Source: an uncultured Helcococcus sp.
GTDB lineage: Bacteria > Bacillota > Clostridia > Tissierellales > Peptoniphilaceae
Reading direction: 5' to 3'
Length of the DNA: 42,447 nt
Assembly (NCBI GenBank): GCA_947253305.1
Contig: CAMXYZ010000001.1
Coordinates: 1-42,447 of the forward strand
Shown: positions 25,407 to 33,951 of the stretch, piece by piece
How positions within the stretch are numbered: position 1 is the first letter of the stretch
Layout of the letters: every line of letters starts with the position of its first letter
Notes under the pieces: generated by a model
The model's database searches: none
Told to the model about the DNA's origin: nothing
The model's input: the letters and a program-made list of their open reading frames with translations, nothing else
Made by a program: the position numbers and the translations under genes

Positions 25407-25718
25407 ATGCATATAAAGACTGGTGATAAAGTACAAGTAATTAAAGGTAAAGATAGAGGGGAAGTAGGTAAAGTATTAGCAACTTTTCCATCTGAAAATA
25501 AAGTAATAGTTGAAAAGGTAAATATTCAAATAAAACATCAAAAACCAACTTCAGCTGTTCAACAAGGTGGTATAGTAGAAAGAGAAGGAAAAATACATGC
25601 ATCAAATGTTCTATTATACGATGAAAAGCTAGGTAGAGGGGTAAGAACAAGAACAGATATTATCGATAATAAAAAAGTTCGTGTATCTACTAAATCTGGC
25701 GAAAAATTAGACAAATAG
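25407..25718 (+). CDS. rplX: 50S ribosomal protein L24
   Basis: 103 residues, full-length L24, an assembly initiator with a KOW motif (KTGDKVQVIKGKDRGEVGKV). The NIQIKHQKP segment and conserved HASNVLLYD are present. ATG at 25407 after AGGAGG; 9 bp after rplN. Confidence 0.97.
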   Translation: MHIKTGDKVQVIKGKDRGEVGKVLATFPSENKVIVEKVNIQIKHQKPTSAVQQGGIVEREGKIHASNVLLYDEKLGRGVRTRTDIIDNKKVRVSTKSGEKLDK

Positions 25719-25730
25719 AAGGGGGATAAT

Positions 25731-26273
25731 GTGACTTCTAGATTGAAAGAATTATACAAAAATGATGTTTTACCTGCATTAGTAAAAGAGTTTGATTATG
25801 ATAATGTTATGCAGGCACCAAAGCTTGAAAAGATTATTGTAAATATCGGTTTAGGTGAAGCAAAAGACAATCCTAAATTATTGGAATCAGCTGTAGAAGA
25901 AATTAGAACAATAACAGGTCAACAACCAGTTATTACTAAAGCAAGAAAGTCAATTTCTAACTTCAAACTTCGTGAAGGCCAACCAATCGGTTGTAAAGTA
26001 ACTTTACGTGGTAGAAAGATGGAAGATTTCTTTGATAAATTAGTTAATATTGCATTGCCAAGAGTTAGAGACTTCAGAGGTGTTCCAACAACTTCATTTG
26101 ACGGTAGAGGAAATTACGCTTTAGGAATTAAAGAACAATTAATTTTCCCAGAAATCGTATTTGACAATATTGAACAAATAAGAGGTATGGATATCATTGT
26201 TGTTACTACAGCTCAAACTGACGAAGAAGGAAGAGCATTACTAGAAAAACTTGGAATGCCTTTCAAGAAGTAG
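25731..26273 (+). CDS. rplE: 50S ribosomal protein L5
   Basis: 180 residues, full-length L5, which binds 5S rRNA and contacts P-site tRNA. Recognised by KIIVNIGLGEA, TGQQPVITKARKSISNFKLREG and DFRGVP. The start is GTG at 25731, with AGGGGG upstream giving MTSRLKELYKNDV. Confidence 0.97.
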   Translation: MTSRLKELYKNDVLPALVKEFDYDNVMQAPKLEKIIVNIGLGEAKDNPKLLESAVEEIRTITGQQPVITKARKSISNFKLREGQPIGCKVTLRGRKMEDFFDKLVNIALPRVRDFRGVPTTSFDGRGNYALGIKEQLIFPEIVFDNIEQIRGMDIIVVTTAQTDEEGRALLEKLGMPFKK

Positions 26274-26286
26274 GTAAGGAGATAAT

Positions 26287-26472
26287 ATGGCAAAAAAATC
26301 AATGATTGCAAAACAAAAAAGAAAACAAAAATTCTCATCAAGAGAATATACAAGATGTAACTTATGCGGAAGACCACATTCAGTTTTAAGAAAATATGGA
26401 ATTTGTCGTATATGTTTTAGAGAACTTGCATACAAAGGTGAAATTCCTGGTGTGAAAAAATCAAGTTGGTAA
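26287..26472 (+). CDS. rpsZ: 30S ribosomal protein S14, zinc-binding type
   Basis: 61 residues, the short zinc-ribbon (type Z, C+) form of S14. The four zinc cysteines are C24-x2-C27 and C40-x2-C43 (CNLCGR and CRICFR). In many Firmicutes a zinc-free paralogue replaces it under zinc limitation; none is seen here. AAGGAG precedes the ATG; 13 bp after rplE. Confidence 0.98.
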   Translation: MAKKSMIAKQKRKQKFSSREYTRCNLCGRPHSVLRKYGICRICFRELAYKGEIPGVKKSSW

Positions 26473-26489
26473 GAAGGGGGTAAATATTT

Positions 26490-26882
26490 ATGATGACTGA
26501 TCCAATAGCAGATATGCTATCAAGAATTAGAAATGGAAATATGGCAAGACACAAATCAGTAGAAATCCCTGCATCTAACATAAAAAAAGACCTTGCACAA
26601 ATCTTATTAGACGAAGGATATATTAAAGGTTTTTACGTAACAGAAGATGACAAACAAGGAATTATAACAATAGACTTAAAATATGTAGATGATGAAAGAG
26701 TTATTACAGGATTAAAGAGAATTTCAAAACCTGGACGTAGAGTATATGTTTCAGCACAAGATGTTCCACAAGTACTAAATGGGCTAGGAACAGCTATCAT
26801 ATCTACATCAAAAGGAGTTTTAACTGATAAGAAAGCAAGAAAAGAATCAGTTGGTGGCGAGGTTATCTGCTACATCTGGTAA
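26490..26882 (+). CDS. rpsH: 30S ribosomal protein S8
   Basis: 130 residues opening MMTDPIADMLSRIRNGN, full-length S8, a central-domain assembly protein and in enterobacteria the spc operon repressor. The ending STSKGVLTDKKAR...GGEVICYIW is canonical. Adjacent ATGs at 26490 and 26493; the first is 9 nt from AAGGGGG and was chosen. Confidence 0.97.
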   Translation: MMTDPIADMLSRIRNGNMARHKSVEIPASNIKKDLAQILLDEGYIKGFYVTEDDKQGIITIDLKYVDDERVITGLKRISKPGRRVYVSAQDVPQVLNGLGTAIISTSKGVLTDKKARKESVGGEVICYIW

Positions 26883-26903
26883 TATTCCAACAAGGAGGAG
26901 AAT

Positions 26904-27440
26904 ATGTCAAGAATTGGATTAAAACCAATACAAATCCCTGCTGGAGTTGAGATTAAAGTAACAGATGGACTAGTAGAAGTTAAGGGTCCAAAAGGAACTT
27001 TATCACAAGATATTAGTAGAGATTTCGTATTAAATATTGAAGAAAAAGAAGCAGTTTTACAAAGACCTTCAGATTCAAAAGAACATAGATCATTACACGG
27101 ACTATATAGAACATTAATTGAAAATATGGTTATTGGTGTTACAGAAGGTTATAAAAAACAATTAGAAATTGTAGGTACAGGATACAGAGCTCAAAAACAA
27201 GGAAATAAATTAAATCTAAGCCTTGGTTTTTCACATCCTTTACTATTAGAAGATCCAGAAGGTATCACAACTGAAGTACCTAATGAAAGAACAATCATCA
27301 TTAGTGGTATAGACAAACAATTAGTTGGTAATTATACTGCAAAGATTAGAGGATATAGACCACCAGAACCATATAAAGGTAAAGGTGTTAAGTATTCAGA
27401 TGAACACATTAGAAGAAAAGTTGGTAAGACTGGTAAATAG
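26904..27440 (+). CDS. rplF: 50S ribosomal protein L6
   Basis: 178 residues, full-length L6, opening MSRIGLKPIQIPAGVEI and ending with the conserved RGYRPPEPYKGKGVKY segment. It binds 23S rRNA near the factor-binding site. AGGAGG upstream of the ATG. Confidence 0.98.
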   Translation: MSRIGLKPIQIPAGVEIKVTDGLVEVKGPKGTLSQDISRDFVLNIEEKEAVLQRPSDSKEHRSLHGLYRTLIENMVIGVTEGYKKQLEIVGTGYRAQKQGNKLNLSLGFSHPLLLEDPEGITTEVPNERTIIISGIDKQLVGNYTAKIRGYRPPEPYKGKGVKYSDEHIRRKVGKTGK

Positions 27441-27453
27441 AAGGGAGTGATTT

Positions 27454-27816
27454 ATGTCAAATATAAATAAAAGTGCAAATAGAAAAGCAAGACATTTAAG
27501 AGTTAGAAGAAAAATTAGTGGTACTCCTGAAAGACCAAGATTAAGTGTATATAAAAGTAATGCGAATATATATGCTCAAATTATCGATGATGTTAATGGT
27601 GTAACTTTAGCAAGTGCGTCAACATTAGATAAGACTTTTGCAGAAGATAATCTATCTTCAAATAAAGAATCAGCTAAAAAAGTTGGTGAATTAGTAGCAA
27701 AGAGAGCAATCGAAAAAGGTATTGATACAGTAGTATTCGACAGATCAGGTTATATATATCACGGCAAAGTAAAAGAACTAGCAGAATCAGCAAGAGAAGC
27801 TGGTTTGAAATTTTAG
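27454..27816 (+). CDS. rplR: 50S ribosomal protein L18
   Basis: 120 residues, full-length L18, which with L5 and L25 holds 5S rRNA. Recognised by RHLRVRRKISGTPERPRLSVYKSN and the C-terminal FDRSGYIYHGKVKELAESAREAGLKF. GAAGGGAG precedes the ATG; 13 bp after rplF. Confidence 0.98.
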   Translation: MSNINKSANRKARHLRVRRKISGTPERPRLSVYKSNANIYAQIIDDVNGVTLASASTLDKTFAEDNLSSNKESAKKVGELVAKRAIEKGIDTVVFDRSGYIYHGKVKELAESAREAGLKF

Positions 27817-27828
27817 TCGGGAGGAAAC

Positions 27829-28332
27829 ATGGCAAGAGATAATGTAAGAAACAAATCAGAATTTGAAGAAAAAGTTGTTCATATTTCCAGAGTTACAAAG
27901 GTAGCTAAGGGTGGTAGAACAATGAGATTCTCAGCACTTGTAGTAGTTGGAAATAGAAAAGGTACAGTTGGTATCGGTATAGGTAAAGCTAACGAAGTAC
28001 CAGAAGCTATTAGAAAAGGTGTTGAAGATGCAAAGAAAAATGCCGTTGAAATTAACATAGTTAATGGAACAATCCCACACGAAATTTATGGTGAAAAAGG
28101 CGCTGGATTAGTACTATTAAAACCTGCAGGAGAAGGGGTCGGTGTTATTGCCGGTGGTGCAGTAAGAGCTGTTTGTGAATTAGCTGGTATTACAAATATC
28201 AGAGCTAAGTCATTAGGTTCAGCAAATCCTAAGAGTGTTGTTAATGCAACATTAGCAGGTCTAACAAGTGTTAAAACAGTTGAAGAAGTAGCTAGACTTC
28301 GTGGTAAAAGTGTTGATGAAATACTAAACTAG
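27829..28332 (+). CDS. rpsE: 30S ribosomal protein S5
   Basis: 167 residues, full-length S5, involved in decoding fidelity and mRNA unwinding. The N-terminal dsRNA-binding-like domain (VHISRVTKVAKGGRTMRFSALVVVG) and the C-terminal KSLGSANPKSVVNATLAGL are intact. The loop known for spectinomycin-resistance changes (VAKGGR) shows no alteration. GGGAGG upstream. Confidence 0.98.
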   Translation: MARDNVRNKSEFEEKVVHISRVTKVAKGGRTMRFSALVVVGNRKGTVGIGIGKANEVPEAIRKGVEDAKKNAVEINIVNGTIPHEIYGEKGAGLVLLKPAGEGVGVIAGGAVRAVCELAGITNIRAKSLGSANPKSVVNATLAGLTSVKTVEEVARLRGKSVDEILN

Positions 28333-28341
28333 GAGGGAAAG

Positions 28342-28524
28342 ATGGCTAAATTAGAAATTAAACTTGTAAGAAGTACAATTGGTAGATTAGACAAACATAA
28401 AAAGACAGTTGAAGCACTAGGACTAAAAAAAGTTGGACAAACAGTTGTTAAAGAAGACAATCCAGCAATAAGAGGTATGGTTAATTCAATCGACTTTATG
28501 TTAGAAGTTAAAGAAGTTGAATAG
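28342..28524 (+). CDS. rpmD: 50S ribosomal protein L30
   Basis: 60 residues, the short bacterial L30. Recognised by LVRSTIGRLDKHKKTVEALGLKKVGQTV and NPAIRGMVNSIDFMLEVKEV. AGGAGG precedes the ATG; 9 bp after rpsE. Confidence 0.97.
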   Translation: MAKLEIKLVRSTIGRLDKHKKTVEALGLKKVGQTVVKEDNPAIRGMVNSIDFMLEVKEVE

Positions 28525-28534
28525 GAGGTGTTCG

Positions 28535-28984
28535 ATGAAATTACATGATTTAAGACCGGCACCAGGTGGAGAAACTAAAAGAAAGAAAAGAGTAGGACGT
28601 GGACATGCTTCAGGATGGGGTAAAACATCAGGACGTGGTCACAAAGGACAATTAGCTAGATCCGGTGGAAAGACAAGACCAGGATTTGAAGGTGGTCAAA
28701 TGCCTCTATTCCAAAGATTACCAAAAAGAGGTTTCACCAATGTTTTTGCAAAGCAATTTGCAGTAGTTAATCTGGATCAATTAAATAGATTCGAAGATGG
28801 TACAGAAGTAACACCAGAATTATTATTTGAATCTGGATTAGTTAAAAAATCAAAAGCTAAAGATGGAATTAAGATTTTAGGTTCTGGAGAACTAGAAAAG
28901 AAATTAGTTGTTAAATCACATAAGTTCTCAAAATCTGCTCTAGAGAAAATTAATTCTTTAGGGGGAAGGGCAGAGGTGATCTAA
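28535..28984 (+). CDS. rplO: 50S ribosomal protein L15
   Basis: 149 residues beginning MKLHDLRPAPGG, full-length L15, a late assembly protein. The Gly/Arg-rich segment RVGRGHASGWGKTSGRGHKG is typical. Start chosen at 28535, with AGGAGG 7 nt upstream; in-frame codons from 28517 overlap rpmD and lie before the ribosome binding site. secY starts 1 bp after its stop. Confidence 0.97.
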   Translation: MKLHDLRPAPGGETKRKKRVGRGHASGWGKTSGRGHKGQLARSGGKTRPGFEGGQMPLFQRLPKRGFTNVFAKQFAVVNLDQLNRFEDGTEVTPELLFESGLVKKSKAKDGIKILGSGELEKKLVVKSHKFSKSALEKINSLGGRAEVI

Positions 28985-28985
28985 A

Positions 28986-30275
28986 ATGTTAAGAACATTT
29001 GCTAATGCTTGGAAAATTGAAGATTTAAGAAAAAAATTATTATATACATTAATGATCGTAGTAATATTTAGACTTGGTAATGCATTGCCATTACCATATG
29101 TAAAACCAGAAGTTGTTAAGGCTATCTATAATGGAGCAGCAGGAACAATTTTAGGTTTACTTAATCAGATTACTGGTGGTGGTTTAGCCAGTTTATCTGC
29201 ATTCGCTTTAGGGGTAGGACCTTATATTACATCATCAATTGTAGTTCAATTGTTAACTTATGCAATCCCTTCTTTAGAAGAATTATCTAAGCAAGGTGAT
29301 CAAGGAAGAAAGAAAATTCAAAAAATTACAAAGTACTTGGCATTTGTTTTAGCAATATTGCAAGCTTATGGTATCGTACAAGGTATATTCGGAAGCGCAA
29401 TTCAAATAGCTGAAGGTGATGGATTCTTACCTAAATTCATTGTAATAACAATATTAGTAGCAGGTTCACATTTTGTTGTGTGGCTTGGAGAATTAATTAC
29501 TGAAAAGGGAATTGGTAATGGTGTATCTATTATAATTTTCTTAGGTATTATTTCAAGATTACCAGAAACAGCTGTTGCATGGATAAAAGGAATAATCTCA
29601 GGTGCAGAAGGTTTCCTATGGTGGAAAGGTTTAATTATTGCATTAATCACTTTATTATCTGTAGTATTCGTAATATTACTAACAGAAGGTGAGAGAAGAA
29701 TTCCAGTACAATATGCGAAAAGAGTTGTTGGTAGAAAGATGTATGGTGGTTCATCAACACATATTCCAATTAAGGTTAATATGAGTGGTGTTATGCCAGT
29801 AATTTTTGCATCATCAATATTAGCATTACCACAAACTTTAGCATTGATAATACCATCAATGAGAGGTTTTGTAGAAAAATACATGACACCTACTTCAACA
29901 ATAGGAGTTTTAGTATTTATATTAATACAAACAGCATTAGTTATACTATTTGCTTATTTCTACAATTCTATACAATTCAACCCATATGAATATTCTAAAA
30001 ACTTACAACAAAATGGTGGATTTATTCCAGGTATTAGACCAGGAAAGCCTACCACAGATTACTTAGGTACAATAGTAAGTAGAATAACATTAATTGGTGC
30101 TATAGGATTAGGTATTATAGCAGCGGCTCCAAGACTATTCGGTCACTTCTTAGGTGCGAACTTAGTATTGGGTGGTACATCTATAATAATTGCTGTAGGT
30201 GTAATTGTTGAAACTACAAAACAATTAGAAGCAATGATGCAAATGAGACATTATAAAGGTTTCTTAAATAAATAA
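28986..30275 (+). CDS. secY: Preprotein translocase subunit SecY
   Basis: 429 residues with about ten membrane segments, the channel of the Sec translocon. Recognised by the plug region GLASLSAFALGVGPYITSSIVVQLL, the cytoplasmic loop EGERRIPVQYAKR and the NPYEYSKNLQQNGGFIPGIRPG loop that touches ribosomes and SecA. Length is normal. The AGAGGTGAT end of rplO supplies the ribosome binding site, and the 1-bp gap implies coupling. Confidence 0.98.
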   Translation: MLRTFANAWKIEDLRKKLLYTLMIVVIFRLGNALPLPYVKPEVVKAIYNGAAGTILGLLNQITGGGLASLSAFALGVGPYITSSIVVQLLTYAIPSLEELSKQGDQGRKKIQKITKYLAFVLAILQAYGIVQGIFGSAIQIAEGDGFLPKFIVITILVAGSHFVVWLGELITEKGIGNGVSIIIFLGIISRLPETAVAWIKGIISGAEGFLWWKGLIIALITLLSVVFVILLTEGERRIPVQYAKRVVGRKMYGGSSTHIPIKVNMSGVMPVIFASSILALPQTLALIIPSMRGFVEKYMTPTSTIGVLVFILIQTALVILFAYFYNSIQFNPYEYSKNLQQNGGFIPGIRPGKPTTDYLGTIVSRITLIGAIGLGIIAAAPRLFGHFLGANLVLGGTSIIIAVGVIVETTKQLEAMMQMRHYKGFLNK

Positions 30276-30289
30276 TAAGGGGCTAATAT

Positions 30290-30931
30290 ATGATATTGAT
30301 TTTATTAGGACCTCCGGGAGCAGGTAAGGGTTCTCAAGCAAGTAAACTTATTAAAGAATACGGAATTACTCATATTTCTACAGGTGATATTTTTAGAAGA
30401 AATGTCAAAGAACAAACAGAATTGGGTAAAAAAGTAAAAGAGATTATTGAATCAGGATCCTTAGTATCAGATGAATTAACAAATGAATTAGTTTTTGATA
30501 CACTTTCTAAGGAAAGCAATCCAAATGGATTTATGTTGGATGGTTATCCTAGAAATCTAAATCAAGCATGTGCTTTCGACAAATGGTTAGAAGATAATAA
30601 TAAAGAATTAGATGAAGTTGTATATATAGGAGCGTCAGTTGATACTCTAATTTCTAGAATATCTGGAAGAAGAGTATGTAAGAACTGTGGCGCAACATAT
30701 CATGTAACTAATCTACCACCAAAAGTAGAAGGTGTTTGTGACATCTGTGGTGGAGAACTATTACAAAGACCAGATGACAATGAAGAGACCGCAAGACAGA
30801 GAATTGAAATTTACGAAAATGAAACATCTCCTTTAATCGAATATTATAAAAAATCCGATAAGTTGAAAAAATACGATGGAAACAAAGATATTGAAGATGT
30901 TTTTGTAGAAATAAAGAAATCTCTAGAGTAG
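30290..30931 (+). CDS. adk: Adenylate kinase, zinc-containing
   Basis: 213 residues; interconverts ATP, ADP and AMP. The P-loop is G7-PPGAGK13-G14. The LID holds four zinc cysteines, C130-x2-C133 and C150-x2-C153, the Gram-positive type. AMP-binding TGDIFRR and DGYPRN are present. It follows secY by 14 bp as in most Firmicutes, but the next gene is not map. Confidence 0.98.
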   Translation: MILILLGPPGAGKGSQASKLIKEYGITHISTGDIFRRNVKEQTELGKKVKEIIESGSLVSDELTNELVFDTLSKESNPNGFMLDGYPRNLNQACAFDKWLEDNNKELDEVVYIGASVDTLISRISGRRVCKNCGATYHVTNLPPKVEGVCDICGGELLQRPDDNEETARQRIEIYENETSPLIEYYKKSDKLKKYDGNKDIEDVFVEIKKSLE

Positions 30932-30936
30932 TTCAT

Positions 30937-31242
30937 ATGAGTTTTAAAAAAGACAATATATACAATTTTTCGGTAGGCCAATTTTGTATATCAAAGTCGG
31001 GAAGAGATAATGGTATGATTTATGTCATATACAAAATTATTGATCAAAATTATGTTCTACTTGTAAACGGAAAAGAAAAAACAATTACTAATCCAAAGAG
31101 GAAAAATGTAAAACATTTACAAAAAGTAAATGATGGAATAGTTAATTTTGAAAAAGACATAAATAGTGGCAATATAAACGATTTAGATATAAAAAGATTT
31201 ATTAAACTAAAGACATCAAAGGAGGCTAAGTTTGTCAAATAG
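30937..31242 (+). CDS. KOW-domain RNA-binding protein (ribosomal L14e/L27e-like)
   Basis: A 101-residue basic protein of the type found just before infA in many Firmicutes (YbzG-like in Bacillus). The first half has a KOW-like beta-barrel pattern: FSVGQFCISKSGRDNGMIYVIYKIID, then YVLLVNGKEKTITNPKRKNVKHL. The second half is charged and helical. Its function is unknown, but family and context suggest a ribosome- or RNA-associated role. The ribosome binding site is weak, and the end overlaps infA by 11 bp. Map, which usually sits just upstream, is absent. Confidence 0.85.
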   Translation: MSFKKDNIYNFSVGQFCISKSGRDNGMIYVIYKIIDQNYVLLVNGKEKTITNPKRKNVKHLQKVNDGIVNFEKDINSGNINDLDIKRFIKLKTSKEAKFVK

Positions 31243-31450
31243 TGATGTTATAGAAGTAACTGGTAAGGTAGTTAAAGCTTTACCGAATACAATATTTTTA
31301 GTGGAATTAGAAAACGGTCACGAAATAAGAGCTCATATCTCAGGAAAATTGAGAATGAACTATATTAAAATTCTACCAGGCGATGTGGTTACAGTTGAAA
31401 TGTCTCCATATGATTTAACAAAGGGTAGAATTACTTGGAGAAAGAAATAG
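31232..31450 (+). CDS. infA: Translation initiation factor IF-1
   Basis: 72 residues, the standard S1/OB-fold IF-1 that occupies the A site during initiation. The sequence SNSDVIEVTGKVVKALPN and GDVVTVEMSPYDLTKGRI are canonical. The start is TTG at 31232 with AAAGGAGG at a 6-nt spacing, inside the end of the KOW gene; no ATG fits. Confidence 0.97.
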   Translation: MSNSDVIEVTGKVVKALPNTIFLVELENGHEIRAHISGKLRMNYIKILPGDVVTVEMSPYDLTKGRITWRKK

Positions 31451-31458
31451 GAGGGTTT

Positions 31459-31572
31459 ATGAAAGTAAGACCATCAGTAAAAAAAATGTGTGAAAAATGT
31501 AAAATTATCAGAAGAAAAGGTAAAGTAATGGTAATTTGCGATAATCCAAAACACAAACAAAGACAAGGTTAA
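31459..31572 (+). CDS. rpmJ: 50S ribosomal protein L36, zinc-binding type
   Basis: 37 residues, MKVRPSVKKMCEKCKIIRRK then a short basic tail. Zinc ligands are C11, C14, C27 and H32, the C+ form. ATG at 31459 with GGAGGG upstream, 8 bp after infA and 12 bp before rpsM. It is short and easily missed by gene callers. Confidence 0.97.
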   Translation: MKVRPSVKKMCEKCKIIRRKGKVMVICDNPKHKQRQG

Positions 31573-31584
31573 GGAGGCTAAACT

Positions 31585-31926
31585 TTGGCAAGAATATCAG
31601 GAGTTGATTTACCAAGAGAAAAAAGAGTTGAAATTGGTTTAACTTACATCTTTGGTATCGGTAGATCAAGATCAAATGAAATATTATCAAATGCTGGAGT
31701 AAATCCTGACACAAGAGTTAAGGATCTTACAGAAAGCGAATTATCAGCAATAAGACAAGAAATTGATAAGTACACTTTAGAAGGTGACTTAAGAAGAGAT
31801 ATCAGCATGAATCTTAAGAGATTACGTGAAATCAACTCATACAGAGGTAAGAGACATAGAGCTAATTTACCAGTAAGAGGACAAAACACTAAGAATAATG
31901 CTAGAACTCGTAAAGGTAGAAAGTAA
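31585..31926 (+). CDS. rpsM: 30S ribosomal protein S13
   Basis: 113 residues, S13 of the 30S head, which contacts P-site tRNA and bridge B1. Opening ARISGVDLPREKRVEIGLTYIFGIG and ending RGKRHRANLPVRGQNTKNNARTRKG are canonical; the C-terminal tail is a few residues shorter than in many species. The start is TTG at 31585 with AAGGAGG upstream, the second TTG start in this stretch. Confidence 0.97.
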   Translation: MARISGVDLPREKRVEIGLTYIFGIGRSRSNEILSNAGVNPDTRVKDLTESELSAIRQEIDKYTLEGDLRRDISMNLKRLREINSYRGKRHRANLPVRGQNTKNNARTRKGRK

Positions 31927-31938
31927 AGGAGGTAAGAT

Positions 31939-32349
31939 TTGGCAAAAGCAAAGACAAATACACGTGGTAAACAAGCACGTATTAGAAGAAGAGATAGAAA
32001 ACAAATCGAACAAGGCCAAGCTTATATTAACTCAACATTTAACAATACAATGGTTATGTTGACTGACATGAATGGTAATGCTATCTCATGGTCATCAGCA
32101 GGTCAATTAGGATTTAAAGGTTCAAGAAAATCTACTCCTTTCGCAGCGCAACAAGCAGCAGAAGAAGCAGCTAAAAAGGCTATGGAACACGGATTAAAAA
32201 CAGTTGAAGTTTACGTTAAAGGTCCAGGTTCAGGTAGAGAGTCTGCAATCAGAGCTTTAGAAACAGAAGGCTTACAAATCGTAAGAATTAAGGATGTTAC
32301 ACCAATACCACATAATGGATGTAGACCACCTAAGAAGAGAAGAGTATAG
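31939..32349 (+). CDS. rpsK: 30S ribosomal protein S11
   Basis: 136 residues, full-length S11 of the platform, recognised by AYINSTFNNTMVMLTDMNGNAISWSS-type sequence and the ending PIPHNGCRPPKKRRV. The start is TTG at 31939 with AAAGGAGG upstream, the third TTG-initiated gene of four in a row. Confidence 0.97.
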   Translation: MAKAKTNTRGKQARIRRRDRKQIEQGQAYINSTFNNTMVMLTDMNGNAISWSSAGQLGFKGSRKSTPFAAQQAAEEAAKKAMEHGLKTVEVYVKGPGSGRESAIRALETEGLQIVRIKDVTPIPHNGCRPPKKRRV

Positions 32350-32363
32350 GGAGGATATATAAT

Positions 32364-32951
32364 ATGGCAAAATATAACGGACCAGTACTTAAAAGAGCAA
32401 AATCTCTAGGTGTATCACCACAAGTATTAGGTATCAATAAAAAATCAAGAAGAAATCCTAGTTCAAATAGAGGTAAATTAAGTGAGTATGGTTTACAATT
32501 ACAAGAAAAACAAAAAGCTAAATTTATCTACGGCGTTTTAGAAAAGCAATTTAGAAAAATCTATAAAAAAGCTGATAAAATGTCAGGAATTACAGGTGAG
32601 AACTTATTACAATTATTAGAATTAAGATTTGACAATGTAGTTTATAGAATGGGATTTGCTAAAACAAGAAATGAAGCAAAGCAATTAATTTCTCATGGAC
32701 ATTTCCTAATTAATGGAAAGAAAGTAGATATTCCTTCATATGTAGTATCAGAAGGTGATGTAATCTCAGTTAGAGAAAGATCAAGAAGAAATGGTATCTT
32801 CAAGAATACAGAAGACAAAGTTTGGAATCAAGCTAAATGGGTGAGCGTTGATACTGAAAAATTAGAAGGTAAAGTAGAAACTAGACCACAAAGAGAAGAT
32901 ATAGACTTTGAAATAAATGAACAATTAATAGTAGAGTTGTATTCAAGATAA
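32364..32951 (+). CDS. rpsD: 30S ribosomal protein S4
   Basis: 195 residues, full-length S4, a primary 16S binder. The N terminus lacks the CxxC zinc motif, so it is the zinc-free form. The S4 RNA-binding domain runs about 88-150 (LELRFDNVVYRMGFAKTRNEAKQLISHGHFLINGK region). AGGGAGG upstream. S4 is an autoregulator of the alpha operon in other bacteria. Confidence 0.97.
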   Translation: MAKYNGPVLKRAKSLGVSPQVLGINKKSRRNPSSNRGKLSEYGLQLQEKQKAKFIYGVLEKQFRKIYKKADKMSGITGENLLQLLELRFDNVVYRMGFAKTRNEAKQLISHGHFLINGKKVDIPSYVVSEGDVISVRERSRRNGIFKNTEDKVWNQAKWVSVDTEKLEGKVETRPQREDIDFEINEQLIVELYSR

Positions 32952-32976
32952 TAGTTAAAGCACAGGAGGCTAATCC

Positions 32977-33939
32977 GTGATAGAAAATCTAAATACAAAA
33001 ATAGAAATTTTAGAAATAGATGAGAACAACAATCTTGGCCGTTTCGTAATTTCTCCATTAGAGAGGGGTTACGGAACAACTCTAGGAAATAGTATGAGAA
33101 GAGTTTTGCTATCCTCATTACCAGGTACTGCGATTTCAAGTATTAAATTTGATGAAGAAGTACTACATGAATTTACATCTGTAAAAGGCGTAATTGAAGA
33201 TGTTCCTGAAATGATATTAAATATTAAAGGAATTGCAATTAGAAGACACTCAGACAATAATGATCCAGTTAAATTAAGATTGGATGTTAAAGGGCCAAAA
33301 ATTGTTACAGCAGGTGATATAAGCGAAGATGTTGATATAGAAATTACAAATAAAGATCACTATATCGCAACAGTTAATGACGAAGGTGAAATACATATGG
33401 AATTAACTGCAATAGATGGAAGTGGTTATTCTGTAGCAGAACAGAATAAAATTGAAGATGCACCTATTGGATTAATAGCAATAGATTCATCATTTACACC
33501 AGTTAAAAAAGTGAACTTTATTATTGAAAAAACAAGAGTTGGACAAACAATAGATTATGATAAATTAATACTTGAAGTCACAACAAATGGAACTATATCA
33601 CCACAAGAAGCGGTTTCTGAAGGTGCGCAAATTCTTATGAATTATCTTAACTTCTTTACAGAACTACCAAATTTAAAACAAGAAGAGATTGTTGAAGAAA
33701 TTGAAGAAGAAGTTGATGAATCTGATGAATCATTAGATTTAACAATTGAAGAATTAGATTTAAGCTTAAGAGCATTTAATTGCTTAAAGAGAGCTGGTTT
33801 AGATACAGTTGGACAAATTATTGAAGTTCCAGTGTCTGAATTAACAAATATTAAGAATTTTGGTAGAAAATCATTTGCAGAAGTTAAAGAGAAAATTGAA
33901 AATTTAGGTTTAGAACTTAAAGACGATGAGGAAGAATAA
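32977..33939 (+). CDS. rpoA: RNA polymerase subunit alpha
   Basis: 320 residues. The N-terminal dimerisation domain shows GYGTTLGNSMRRVLLSSLPGTA-type sequence and runs to about 230. An acidic linker (EEIEEEVDESDES) follows, then the alpha-CTD (LSLRAFNCLKRAGLDTVGQI, NFGRKSFAEVKEKI) that binds UP elements and activators. The start is GTG at 32977 with CAGGAGG upstream. Normal position between rpsD and rplQ. Confidence 0.98.
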   Translation: MIENLNTKIEILEIDENNNLGRFVISPLERGYGTTLGNSMRRVLLSSLPGTAISSIKFDEEVLHEFTSVKGVIEDVPEMILNIKGIAIRRHSDNNDPVKLRLDVKGPKIVTAGDISEDVDIEITNKDHYIATVNDEGEIHMELTAIDGSGYSVAEQNKIEDAPIGLIAIDSSFTPVKKVNFIIEKTRVGQTIDYDKLILEVTTNGTISPQEAVSEGAQILMNYLNFFTELPNLKQEEIVEEIEEEVDESDESLDLTIEELDLSLRAFNCLKRAGLDTVGQIIEVPVSELTNIKNFGRKSFAEVKEKIENLGLELKDDEEE

Positions 33940-33951
33940 TTAGGAGGCAGT

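Noticed and set aside
28517..28534. Upstream start for L15
   Set aside because: It overlaps rpmD and precedes the AGGAGG site; 28535 gives MKLHDLRPAPGG.
29402..29884. 160-codon minus-strand frame inside secY
   Set aside because: Antisense to a fully conserved gene; long antisense frames are expected from its codon bias.
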